Shown: piece by piece, positions 1-12,400 of the stretch
Numbering within the stretch: the stretch's first letter is position 1
Layout: every line of letters starts with the position of its first letter
From: Antedon mediterranea
Taxonomy: Eukaryota > Echinodermata > Crinoidea > Comatulida > Antedonidae
Length of the DNA: 64,000 nt
NCBI RefSeq assembly: GCF_964355755.1
Contig: NC_092679.1
Coordinates: forward strand, 17,846,932 to 17,910,931
Direction: 5' to 3'
The notes under the pieces: generated by a model
What the model was told of the DNA's origin: nothing
The model's database searches: none
What the model saw: the letters and a program-made list of their open reading frames with translations, nothing else
Translations under genes and position numbers: made by a program

Positions 1-691
1 TAATTACACATTTCCCACATATAATATTTTTTCATTATTTTATTGAATTTATGATACTCGCAATATAATAGTAAAACTAAAAACTAAACTTTGACACTTT
101 ACATAAAACAGAACAAAATTCCTCGACAGATTTCAAGTGCCGTTTTAATCTTGGCCGGGTACCAGAGCCTTTGAAATTGTATTAGGCCTATATAAGCTGT
201 GGTAGTAAAATAGCTGAAGCCAAATACATGCATATTATTTATGCCTTTTTTTATACATGAAAGTCAACAATGCATTTCTATAACTAGTCAATTATTTCCT
301 GATTAACGTATGTCACCGCAGCCGGTAGATCGGTAGAAAAAAAAACGACCTTTATTGAACTCTGTTCTGTTTTATCATGGGAAATTGTACTGCGATTGAA
401 CATACCTTGGGCATTTGGAATATACTCGGCTACCGGTATCTCTTCCCGTCAATATCATGATTGGATTTTGGTATTGCTAGGAAATGTTTTTTATTGTGTA
501 TTAATATATTAAAAAATATAAACGTTTGCAACAAAATTGATAATAACCTGGCAATTATTCTTGGACGGCGGTTAAACAGAATTATCTTTTTTTTCTTTTT
601 TTGTATGACTTTTTTTGGTGTTTAAAGATACTGTACACCTAACTTTCTCATTTAGCGCTACACGCAATACAATTGTTTTGTTTTCTTGCAG
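1..691. other. Intron upstream of fibrinogen-domain exon
   Basis: This stretch holds no coding exon that I can support. It is AT-rich and ends in a pyrimidine-rich tract and AG (690-691), the splice acceptor of the fibrinogen exon. It is therefore most likely the last intron of that gene, whose earlier exons lie left of the window. A reverse-strand open frame at 572-754 has no recognisable protein features. Confidence 0.6.
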
Positions 692-1371
692 CTTGCCCAT
701 TACCACTACCGCCAGACTGTGCCGAACTTCTTCGCCGGGATCCATTGACACCAAGTGGGGTATACTTTATTCGTCCACGAGTTTTAAATGAAGATGTTAA
801 GGTCTACTGCGATATGGAAACAACCGGAGGAGGATGGACCGTCATTCAAAGACGCAAAGACGGCAGTCAAAACTTTGGCAGGGACTGGTTCGAATATAAA
901 CAGGGATTCGGTGACGTCAGTAGTGAATTCTGGCTGGGCAACGAAAAAATTCATTTTTTGACCTTACAGGGTCATTACGAGCTGCGCATTGATATGGAAG
1001 ACGTCAGTAAAAAAACGTCTTTTGTTGAATACTCATACTTCTGGCTGGGAAGCGAGACTAACTTTTACAGATTATATTACGACAAATTTTTAGGTGGGGT
1101 AGGGGCAACAGATAGATTATCTATACATCGGGAGAACGCATTTTCAACGATGGATAGAGATCATGATCTAGCTCCGAGCTTAAACTGCGCTAAGTTCCAC
1201 CACGGAGGGTGGTGGTACCATCAATGTAAAGACTCCAATTTAAATGGCAATTATTTCAAATCTGGAATGGCAACTGCTGATGATGGTGTCACGTGGGAGA
1301 ATATCATGATAAATGGAACAATTAAATCACTGACATTTACGGAGATGAAAGTACGACCAGATATTTTCTAG
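692..1371 (+). CDS. Terminal exon of a fibrinogen C-terminal domain protein (ficolin/angiopoietin/tenascin-like), 5' partial
   Basis: The exon encodes about 226 residues ending in a stop at 1369-1371 and is almost exactly one fibrinogen-related domain. Visible hallmarks are the N-terminal DCAELL and SGVYFIRP segments, the YCDMETTGGGWTVIQRR core, FWLGNEKIH, YELRIDM, and a DRDHDLA segment placed like the family's calcium-binding loop. These are followed by NCAKFHHGGWWYHQC with the paired cysteines and SNLNGNY. Such domains are secreted and bind carbohydrate or protein ligands in innate immunity or matrix. The exon opens after a pyrimidine-rich AG acceptor at 690-691, splitting a codon, so signal peptide and any collagen or coiled-coil region must be upstream, outside the window. 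The open frame seems to run back to 673, but those bases belong to the intron. The subfamily cannot be decided from this exon alone. Confidence 0.93.
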
Positions 1372-1480
1372 AAATTACAAAAAAGTAGGCCTATCTAGTA
1401 GCACAATTTAAATCATTAAACGTGTCGGTAAAACATTTCATAGACACTCGATATTCTGCAGATTCGTTTTAAAACAAATC

Positions 1481-1655
1481 ACCCCTAACCTGGTCAGACG
1501 CATCTAACTTGGTTAAACGCCCCTAATCTGGTAAACCGCACCTACTAATTGATTGATCAAATACACAACATCTGGTCAAAGGCACCGAGTCTGATCAAAC
1601 GTCTTAACCTGATGAAAAGATCTAACCTGATCAAACGCACTTAAACTGCTCAAAT
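1481..1655. repeat. Degenerate ~20-bp tandem repeat downstream of the fibrinogen exon
   Basis: A loosely repeated word of the form CTAACCTGATCAAACGCAC recurs about eight times at roughly 20-bp spacing, with many substitutions. It lies about 110 bp past the stop codon, so it may fall in the 3' UTR. Confidence 0.6.
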
Positions 1656-2017
1656 ACGGTTTTGTTTAAGCGATCTTAGATATTTAACTGTTTGTAACCA
1701 ACGTGATAAATTGTCTGCTGCAATATTTATAGTATTAATATTGTATTAATATAACTATATCACTGTATATTTCTATTTTTTTAGGTGCGATAAACAATAA
1801 AGGGTAATTTATATATTTGTTAGATACGTGGTGTACATCAGAGGAGTATATTAAGCTCGATCCAGGATTTGTAATTAAGTGGTTAAGTGGGTTCCTTTTT
1901 CCAAAAATGAGAAAACTTGTCACATGCTAGTTAGGCCTATTATTTACCATTGGGCCTTCTCACTGTGGTATCTAACTGAAAAGGGCACTTCAGGCAAGGG
2001 GATTCGTTCGAAACCTC

Positions 2018-2587
2018 CTCCCATACACACACCCCGGCTACGGGCTTGTATGTTGAGCATTTGATTAAACTCCCATACACACACCCCGGCTACGGGCTTG
2101 TATGTTGAGCATTTGATTAAACTCCCATACACACACCCCGGCTACGGGCTTGTATGTTGAGCATTTGATTAAACTCCCATACACACACCCCGGCTACGGG
2201 CTTGTATGTTGAGCATTTGATTAAACTCCCATACACACACCCCGGCTACGGGCTTGTAGGTTGAGCATTTGATAAAACTCCCATACACACACCCCGGCTA
2301 CGGGCTTGTATGTTGAGCATTTGATTAAACTCCCATACACACACCCCGGCTACGGGCTTGTATGTTGAGCATTTGATTAAACTCCCATACACACACCCCG
2401 GCTAAGGGCTTGTAGGTTGAGCATTTGATTAAACTCCCATACACACACCCCGGCTACGGGCTTGTATGTTGAGCATTTGATTAAACTCCCATACACCCCG
2501 GCTACGGGCTTGTATGTTGAGCATTTGATTAAACTCCCACATACACACACCCCGGCTACGGGCTTGTATGTTGAGCATTTGATTAAA
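2018..2587. repeat. 52-bp minisatellite, about 11 copies
   Basis: The unit begins ACTCCCATACACACACC, contains GGCTACGGGCTTGTATG and ends with TTGAGCATTTGATTAA. Successive copies start 52 bp apart, with a few single-base variants. The last two copies change length: one loses about 6 bp in the ACAC run and one gains 2-3 bp. Near-identity of most copies indicates recent expansion. Open frames reading through it are by-products of the repeat. Confidence 0.95.
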
Positions 2588-3417
2588 GCTATTATAATGT
2601 TAAATGTTTTGTTTTCTCATTTTTATGTATTATTAAAGAAATAAAATTGTTGGTGTATAAAATAAATAACATCGTCGTTTATGCTAAAACTGAATAACAG
2701 GGTTTAATTTTTAAAAATAAGCAATAAGTTTATTTTCTATGGGTTCAAAATAATTCACTTTAACTTGTAATAATAAGAGCAATATAAGCCTATATGAATT
2801 TTATATCTTATGTTGAATATTGTGTTTTATTACCAGAGTGACTCGCTGTTATTTCTTAATGTTTGAAATGAATTTAAACAAGAAATACTCGCTTGTTTCA
2901 AATGTTTTTGAATGTGTCATTTTATTGTCACATAATAGTTATTTTACCTGAAAGAAAATGTGGTTTTTGGGTTTCTTTTCTCTTTTTATATGTGAATAAA
3001 TATTATTTTGTTGTTACAGAAGTGAATACTCAATTTCTGTCACAAACTTTAATGTACTGTTTCGATAAGAATTCAATGAATATCTGACAGTGAATTAAAT
3101 GGGACTCATAAATACAAGAAATGCTTTGGGATTTGTAATTTCAGCATGAAATGTCCTAATAGACTCTTTTCCCAGAGGTTTTTGGGTCTAGCAGCTGGAA
3201 ATCTATAAATTATAGTGGAGTTTCCATTTTCGCAAAACTGTCGTCCTTAGAACTATAACTGCTGCTGCTTCTGATTGAGTAGTCCTAATATAATGGGACG
3301 TAGCATTTCGATTATACATCATCATCATAAGAGCAAACCATCGATGAGGGCAGCATTGATGTCACAAGAATAAGAAAAAGTCCAACGTGTGCACAAAAAA
3401 GACAGTAGTTCCATAAA
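2588..3417. other. Intergenic spacer and presumed FAM98 promoter
   Basis: AT-rich DNA between the minisatellite and the FAM98 start codon. I see no gene, TATA box at a convincing distance or repeat family here. The FAM98 5' UTR and promoter should lie in the last few hundred bases, but the sequence does not fix a start site. Confidence 0.4.
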
Positions 3418-6400
3418 ATGTCACTTCTTCAAAACGGTGTTCTCGATAGTCTTGATGACTTGGGGTAATATTTTATTTGCTATTGTTTAATTTATATTTA
3501 GATATTATTACATTTTTTCGCCTTATTATGTGTACCTTTTACACGCTTCTGAGCTAGGCCTTGCTTGTGTTGTAGCTAAGCCTAGCTAAGTTGAAGTTGA
3601 TGACATAATACTATAGGCCTAGGCTATATGTTGTGTGTCACTCCGCAATATTGTTCCAGTCCGAGTCACTTCGTCCCTTTTACATATTTAAACTAATATA
3701 GGAATTGAATTAACTATTTTTTATTTATTACTGTTTTATCCACTTTTTTTTACCAATTCAATTTGTGATCATGAATGATGTCATTGGTGTCTGATCATTT
3801 CGGCCGCCAGTCATTTCGGCCGCCGGTTATGGAATTGCCAAATTCATGAAACGCCAAAAGGACAAAATATGTATTGTTAATTTCGGCCACCAGAATTGTA
3901 ATTATTCTTGAATATGTATGACACGCCATAACTTTAAATCTACTGCAAAAACAAAATGTATTTAGTCTATTGCACAACTGATCTCTAGTTTAAATGACCA
4001 TAGGCCCTAGTTCTCTGTGGCGTTCCATAGTCTTAGACTTGATAAAGTTATTTTTTTCACTGTAATACTGTACAGTTATTTCTGGCTATTTCAATTTGGC
4101 GCGCCATACCTGGCCGCCGAAATGATCATGCCATATTTTGTCCTTTTTGGAGTTTCATGAATTTGGTCGTTCCATAACCGGCGGCCGAAATGATTGGCGG
4201 CCGAAATGCACTGTGACCATGTCATTGACATTGTCGATGATGAATTCTCTTACATACTATATAGTCCAGTCAATCTACCGATAGACCCAAAACAAATTGC
4301 AATAGTTTCCGAACCTTTTTTATTTGATTCTATATGTTCCTGGAAGAAACATTTCCAAAATCTACCAAAATCGGTTCAGTGGAACATACTTTTTTAATGG
4401 GTCAAGAGGTCATGAGGGTCAAATTCTATATTTGTATATCTCAGTAACCGCTTGGCCGAACTTGGTAATTTTGGTGTCAAACAATTCAGAAGACCCATAT
4501 TTATATTCACTCTAATGAAAGTTTTTTTATAAAAAATGACCGGAATCCATGTTTTTGACCTTTAACCTATTATTTTGGCATATTCATATCTCGGTAACCA
4601 CTGGGCGTAAACAAGCGTTTTTGGTGTCAAAATACCCAGAAGGTCTATGTTTATATTCACTCTAATGAAAACGTTTTGTGTATTATGATCAGACGACATC
4701 ATTTTGACCTTTGACATATATTCATTATTTTATATTATTTCACTAATTAAATTTTTTGTATCTCGGTGACCAATAGGCGTAACTTCGTAATTTTTGTGTT
4801 AATCAATTCAGAAGACCCTTATTTATATTCACTCTAATAAAACTTTTTACAAAAAAATGACCGGAAACTACTCTTTTGACCTTTGACCTATTATATTGGT
4901 ATATTCATATCTTTGTAACCAATGGGCGTAGATGAGCATTTTTTGTGTCAAAATATTCAAAAGGTCTATGTTTATATTCACTCTAATGAAAAAGTGTTGT
5001 GTGTTATGACCAGAAGTCATCGTTTTGACCGTTAACATATTCTTTATTTCATATCTCACTAAATATATTTTTTGTATCGCGATGACCAATAAGCGTAACT
5101 TTTGTGTTAAACAATTCAGAAGAACCATATTTATTTACTCTAATGAAACTATTTTTACAGAAAATGACCGGAAGCTTTCAACTATTATATTTATATATTT
5201 GTATCTTTGTGAACTATTGGTTTAGATGAGCATTTTTTGTGTCAAACAACTCAGAAGGATATCCACTCTAATAAAAAATGTCTGTGTATATAGTCAATGC
5301 GAAAGTAATTATTTTGACCTTAGATATCTATCCAGAAAACGTTTAGTAATTGGGGCAATATATTGGTGTTATATTTCTTCATAGATCAGCACCCAAGATA
5401 GCATTTAACTATTCATAATTCTGTTTATATTTACTTTAAAAACACACAAAACAGAAAAATATCCAAATAGGCCTGGTTGAGAATATTTACCAATCGTCTG
5501 ATTTTACAAACCCATTGTTGAATCTTCAGAATCGGTATCTTCATTATCATCTAGTGAAATGTTTGCGCATACACCTCGACACTCACTACATGCCATGGAG
5601 CAATCTAATCCATTGTTCCTACAGCTGCATTTCATATTATAGCAGCCTGTTTTGCATTTGCATTTTATGATTTGTAGGACCGATTGTGGTGCTGGGGGGT
5701 TGTCCGTCAAATATGGTATCATCCTGCCTTGGCTGATCTTCCATCCATATTTATCTGGAGGTACATTTTCTTCATTTCCAAGCCAAACTTGAACTTGTTG
5801 GTACACCCTTAGACTATGATACTTTGCCGCTGATGCCGTTGGGGGTAAAGAACGTGGATGAACTGCTTTAGTACTGCATCTAGTCTTTTCATGAAATTTA
5901 CGAAACCTCAATTCATCTAGGTTTTCATTATCACTGCTACCATACAAAGACAAAATGGCGTTATTACCCGCTGCAATTACCTCCTGTCTGTTTGCTTTAA
6001 AGGTCATAAACACTTTCGCTTGTTCAGAAAAGAAACAGTCACTTCTTACTTTAGTTACTGCTTTGATTTTCCCAATACCAAAAAATCGCGATGTCGTGTC
6101 ACATCCAAGGAACGCGTGACAAAATAGGATATATTTACAAACATCGCTGCCAAGGTCAAGTCTTGTTGCTGCAATGTTCCAACATCGTTGCACCTTTTTA
6201 GTTTCTTTCCTTTGGTTTGGCTTGAACCATACATTATGTTTGGTGTGACCACCATGGTGGATAAGGAGGACCAGGATATCTGTATCATCTGCGATGACAA
6301 CCGTGCCTATTTGTTCTGCACAGAACAGAGCCATCTTCGACACAAGATAGTCAGCGTCAGCTTCTGCGTGGTGAACAGTACAACCTTCTTTTTCAAGACT

Positions 6401-9400
6401 ATTTTCCAAAATCTTAATGAATCTTTGTTTGTTTTGAACGTTTGACAGAAATTCTTCTCTTTTGGTTTGTAAGGTCATAGATTGGTCAAAGTGTACAGCT
6501 ACACCACCACCACCACTTCTCCTTGTATGTGTACAGTCTTTTGTACTTAGTGAGTTATCGTACCCATCAAAAACAACAATGGGTTTTCCATATTTGTGAG
6601 AAACATATTTAGTGTATACTCTCATATGTCACCCCATGAAGCCCCTCTTGTCCATGGAATTTTATGAAGTAGTGCTCCTCCATCTAAGACGTACTGAATT
6701 TGATCAGGAGGTTCTGGAGCAACCTCGATTGCTGTTGACCACAAACTATCAGCTAAACTTAGCTTTATTTGCAGACCTCATCATATCTGGTGATTCAAAC
6801 AATCTAAATATATCTGATACATTACAGGGACGCAGCCAGCAAAGAATTAAAGGAGGGTCAACCAAATATGTGAGTATTTTGCGAGCGAAGCGAGCAACCA
6901 TGGGCTGGGGGCCAGGGGACCGCCAAGGGCCCCCGGTTGGGGTCCAGGGGGCGAAGGCCCCTGGAAGCTTTGGCGGTCTAGCGCAATCTAGATCATTTGA
7001 ATCGGTTTACGCACACACAAATATGACAATGTTAACACTAATAAACTGAAACAAAGAAAACAAAAAACAACTCTCATTTTCATTACAGAACATTTTTATA
7101 TTCCAGGCTGCCACAGACAAACACTTTTTTTCTTGCTTGTTTGTTGATTTGTGTAGAGAGGCTGTAAACTCAGAGGAGGAATTATTTGAACATGGAGTGA
7201 TATTATTAAATGAGAACCGTAAGGTTAGAGTTCATACACTGTGCAAGTCCAAGAAGCTATCTTGGCTCCGTGTGTGTATGTGAGACGCTTATCATACCCA
7301 GTACATACAATATTTTGTTTAAAAATATAACTTTTTTGTTCGAATGTATAGTATAGGTGATAGCTTATACATAATTGTAATAACTAACTTCTAAATTATT
7401 ATCATACATTTTACGTTAGTTACTATAACGGCGCTCTAGACATCGCGTGATGCATCATAAGTTTGGAACATTCTTCTTGGCTTGGAGACAGAATTCGCGA
7501 ATGACATTCTCTGTATTAATGTTCATGTTAAAGTGTATGTTCATGAGGCACAATCCCGAAAGCTGCTCATAAGACATGTGATTTCGCAAACAGGTTTTCG
7601 TTCTCCACCAAGTCGAAAAACTCCGCTCAGCTTCAGCAGACGTTACGGGCATAGGCCTACGCGATTAGAAGAAGCGCACGCACATTCGGGAACACATCTG
7701 GATCCGCTAATTTTACACAGTCGCTTCCATCACTGAAGCTCGGAATGAAGATGTTCGTGTCTTGGCAGATCATCGTACCAAATTCAAGTTCCTTGAAGAC
7801 TTCTTCAACATTACACTTCACGATAGACTCGGGTGCTACGCCAAATATTTTAAAGCATGGCCTGTTATCGGTAGAAAAACGGGTTTTTAACTCGGTTTGT
7901 AAATGATCAAGAAGTTGATTTGGTAATACTGCTCGGTAGTAATCTTCCACAGTATCTCCAGGATGATTTGATCTGTATTGTTGTCTCATGTTTTTATTTA
8001 TTTTTTCTAAAAAAAAGGGGGGGTCAGGACCCCCGTGACCCCCGCACTGGCTGCGCCCCTGACATTATGGCATCTTGTGCCGGCAGTTACAAGTCGTTCA
8101 AATAGAAGTAAAGGATCTACATTGACCACATCATCTTTTATCTTCAATGCGCTTTTAGAGTTCATTGTAATGGATTGGCTCTTTTTCCGAAATGTGTAGT
8201 CGGCGACCTTTTGGTTTGTCATTGATTGCACAATTTGTTGACCTACATGCTTGGCATTGTGACAGTCTACATTGATATGTGCCGTCACTCCAGTTGCAAT
8301 GTTTGTCAGTAATTTTGTACTGTCTGTATTGAATGGATTTCGCAGTGTCAGATACCTTGATATGTCTTGTACATCACTGAGGTCCTTCATCTTTCTGGCA
8401 TATGTTGTTTCTTTATGTTGTTCACTGGTAGTATACGAAACGTTAGTGAACTCTTGCATTGAATGATTGATCTTGGCGCAGACTGGAGTTGAAAGGACCC
8501 ACCCAGACAAGTCGTTAAATTTCTGTTAATCCTCGCCCTCTTGTTAGACCTCCTCTTGTTTTTATGCTACGCATAAGACACTGTTCTATGGCAAGATCAG
8601 TTGATATTCCAGCCCAACGTCTGTCAGATCGCCGCACTTATTATTTGGTCAAATTTAAAATGTTATACTCGAGACTCGAGGTTTATTCATGACACGACTA
8701 GAAAATGTTAACGGTCAAAATAATGATTTTCGGTTATATTGTACATTTGCATTTGTTTTCATTAGTCTGAGTAAATATAAACAAATATACTGGTATAATA
8801 GGTCAAAGGTCAAAAACATAATTTCTATCCATTTAAAAAAAAACTTTTTCATTATAGTGAATATAAATATGAGTCTTCTGAATCTTTTGACACAAAATTG
8901 ACGAAGTTGTGCTTAGTGGTTACTGAGATATAAAAAATGTATTTACTGAGAAATCTAAAATAATGAATATGTGTCAAAGGTCAAAATAATGACTTCCGGT
9001 CATTTTACACGGATCTTTTCCATTAGAACTAATATAAACATTGACCTTCTGAGTAGTTTGACGCAAATAACGCTCATCTACGCCCACTGGTTACTAAGAT
9101 ACGAATATACGAAAATATACAATAAAATAGATCAAAGGTCAAAAACATGCTTTCCTGTAATTTTTGGTAAAAAGGTTTCATTAGAGTACATATAAATATG
9201 GGTCTTCTGAATAGTTTGACACCAAAATCAACATGCTACGCCTAGTAGTTTTCAAAATAGAAAAATGTGTAATTTGACCCCTATGACCTTAAAACCCCTT
9301 AAAAAGTATGTTCCACTGAACCGATTTTGGTAGATTTTGGAAATGATCTTCCCAGATGCTTATAGAATCAAATAAAAAAGGTTTGGAAACTATTGCAATT

Positions 9401-12400
9401 TGTTTTGGGTTACGCCCTTTTTTGTCATAGATTGACTGGACTAATAGGAAGGCTATATTGTAATTAAATCTACTCTACAGTAATTCTAGTATCGTGTCCA
9501 TTAAACGACTTCATATACATATAATAGTCTGATATGATTATTGTAGTACTGTTTTCTTACAAAACATGGAATATAACATTTTTGTTTTTAGTTATGATGG
9601 ACCACTTACTGAAGAAGATGCATTTACACAAGCCCTTCGATCTGGTTCCAGTTCTCCTGAGTTCACCACCCTAGTGTCATGGATTGCAGGTCAACTCAAA
9701 CTCATATGCCATCTAGAAGAATCTATAGCTGCAACTACTAGTAATGTGCTTTAAGCTCTGTCTACACTATCAAACTTTATGTGACAAAAAAATGTGATGT
9801 GCCCATATATGGACATGATGATGTCATATCACTACAATGTTTGGACCTGCATATCAAACCCATACTTGGACACTCTGTGTAAACAGAGCTTTAGAATATA
9901 ATTATATTATATAAGATTATATACTTTATTGTACTCTTTTGTTTGTTGTGTAGGACCTACAGTATGTTTTAATTATGAACTTTATCTTTTTGTAAGGTGC
10001 TGAAGATTTAGAAATGTTTGAGATGGAAGTAAGCGGTTTTCTGAAAGAGATGCACTGCCCTCATGCCTGTCTTATAGAGGGCGACCTTCACGAACGCCTC
10101 GGTAATGAAGAAAATAGACTGAAACTTCTAGATTTCCTGACGACAGAATTACAGGCAGCCAAGATGATTGCGATGGATCCTTCTAATGTAAAAAATTCTG
10201 AAGAAAACGCGGAAGTAGGTGTATTTAATATTTGGGTATGGGGGGGGGGGGGGTGAGAATGGTTCCAACGTAACTCAAAATTAAGGTTACCAAAAACATT
10301 CAGAAGAAATACATCAACCAGCACACACAAGTATCATCTGTAGAATGTTCAGAACTGTTCAACATACTGTAGAGTCTCTCATTGCAATAACATACACAAT
10401 TTTAAGCATAAATACATATTTTTTATTTTGTCTATATTTCAGATTGGTTGGAATGAGTTCAGTAAATATCTTAAACGTATTTGTGTAGATCTTGCATTGT
10501 CTAAACCGCCTCCCAATGTTACAGAAGTTCAGTTATTTAACAAGTTAGAATCACAGCTACGGTCAGTCATTAGTCAAGCCCCTGATGGACAACTTGGGAA
10601 ACCTTTGATGAAGTTTTCTCTGAATATCAAGCAATGGGTAACATGTTTTTTACAAATATCTTTTTTTGCTGGTTTAAAATTCTTTTTTTAAAACATGGAA
10701 AAATACACTTTCAAGTTTACTAGTACTTTCCAGATTCCCTCTAATAATAACTGTACTGATAAAAATAAATGATTTGTTTATTTTTAGGGTGCATTGCAAG
10801 GCATAAACAACAAATTGAAGTTAGAATATCAACTAAGGAGACAAATGTTGTTAAAACGTTTGGATGTTACGGTTCAGTCTTTTTGCTGGTCAAACAAAAT
10901 ATCAGTAAGTATCTTGCACATATCTTCAATAGATTAACCTTTAGTTACTGTACATGTATAGATGTTATTTGTTGTTTATATTAGATAGTGGAGATGTAGT
11001 TTGGTGGTGTGCTTGCTTTCCAATTCCAGGGTCCATGGTTCAATCCTGAGCTAGTGCCAGGGTTGTAACTCACGACTTGTTGTAGCTCCACTCCATAAGC
11101 CTCAAATGAGACTTGGTTTATAAGCACAATAAATTATAAAAAATAGTTTATCCATCCTGTAATTGGCGAGTTGCTCGCTGTTCGATGCGTGTGAAATAAA
11201 AAAATTTAAAAATGTATTAATTTCTTCAATTTCTAAAATTGTATATTTCATTATCGCGCTGCTCCTTTAGGCAGTTGTAGTCAAGAGAACGGAATCAACA
11301 GCGCTGCAAATTAAGGGGTATTTGGTCGCATTTGCGACCTAATTTTTCTGTTTGCGACTAAAGAAACAGAATAGGTCGCGCATAGCGCGACAAGATCGTC
11401 TGCTTGTGCGAGTTGTTTCAAATTGAAGTCGGGTGTGTTTTCCCTTTTTCAAACACTGTGTAATTTAATCTCTCTACTACGGAAGGCTCAGGAGTTTCTA
11501 CTAGTCACCGCCGCCGCAAAGGTGTCAGGTTCATTCAAGCGTACAAAGCCCCTAAACATTTTACACTCGTTGTGATTGGAAGTTCGTCCATTTATTGCAT
11601 GCTGCCTTACCCAATCACACAAAAGGACACCAAACACACAGCACAGTGTGACGCGCGGACGACACAAACCTCGTGGAAAATCACCGCCGTACACACAGAA
11701 GTTAGCCAGGGCGGGCGCGGTAGATACAAAGGATTGTCGCCGCGCAGTCATCAGCATTTTTTAGGCAGTATAAATGGTTATATCATGATTAATAAATAAT
11801 GTAATTAATGATATATATAATAATATCTATTCACTATATAGATTAAACAGCAGTATTGTTTATCAGTAGATTTAATACTTTATTCCAGATTCTGATTATC
11901 GAAAATTATATATCAGAGAAAATACCGCAACTTTTCCTACGAAGTAGCTTCGTAGATAAAACAGGCTACGTTGTTGGCTTTGTATGTAGGTTACATTGTT
12001 TGGCTTCGTTAGTATAAACCTCAATAAACAACCTCACGATGTTCTTAGTAAGTAACAAGGTGTGAAAATTATTATTTAATGTGTTATTTTTGACTGGCGG
12101 AGGAGGACCAATTTGTACATTACTAAGAAATATATAATATAATAGTTTTTATTCGTAAATATTTCATTCGTGTGTGTTTTTTTACTCTCAACGGCGAATA
12201 TAAATTTCCTACAATGTAAACGTAGAGACACGATCCAACAAAATGAACTATGCCAACTAATAAAAATAATATAGCGAACGTTCAGTCGATCCAGAAACAT
12301 GCAAACAAAAAGATCGTAAACAATTCATTCTAAATATAGTATCAGAACGTTCAATAGGTCGCTCAAAAAGATTGCCGACAGAAGACCGTAATTAATACAG

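Larger units (their letters stand above)
5504..8645 (-). pseudogene. Decayed transposon-borne gene: PIN/FEN-like nuclease-fold protein with C-terminal CXC domain
   Basis: Read on the minus strand from about 8645. The N-terminal part shows RRSDRRWAGISTDLAIEQ and TRGGLTRGRG, then an in-frame TAA and a frameshift near 8520. The 8062-8510 block follows, with LRNPFNTDSTKLLTNIATGV. A hAT element then interrupts the gene. It resumes near 6828 with YVLDGGALLHKIPW, shifts frame by one base near 6620-6630, and runs open from 6625 to 5504. That part has VVFDGYDNSLSTKD, then HHAEADADYLVSKMA and VVIADDTDILVLLIHH (acidic residues placed as in PIN/FEN nuclease folds), and CHAFLGCDTTS. The end is a cysteine-rich CXC-type domain (CKCKTGCYNMKCSCRNNGLDC). 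I recognise the family as one found repeatedly in fish, cnidarian and echinoderm genomes, but know no assigned function. This copy cannot make full-length protein. Confidence 0.8.
4262..9443. mobile_element. 5.2-kb composite transposon: long terminal inverted repeats around a PIN-CXC gene
   Basis: Both ends read inward TAGTCCAGTCAATCTA and stay alignable as inverted copies over roughly 0.75-1 kb (4262 to about 5330, and about 8690 to 9443). For example, the AATCGGTTCAGTGGAACATA stretch ending near 4388 recurs reversed near 9308-9330. The flanks share only ATA, giving at most a 2-3 bp target duplication. Between the arms lies essentially one reverse-strand gene, a PIN/FEN-like protein with a CXC domain, broken by frameshifts, a stop and a later hAT insertion. 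No DDE transposase, reverse transcriptase or integrase is recognisable. I infer that the PIN-CXC gene is native cargo, or the mobility gene, of this element. The copy is dead. It lies in FAM98 intron 1. Confidence 0.75.

Noticed and set aside
4194-5225. Short ORFs in the left inverted arm
   Set aside because: They lie in subterminal repeats, are AT-rich and differ between modules. No protein family matches by eye.
6612-7049. 145-aa forward ORF
   Set aside because: It spans the end of the PIN-CXC pseudogene in antisense and the GC-rich end of the hAT element, so it is not a gene.
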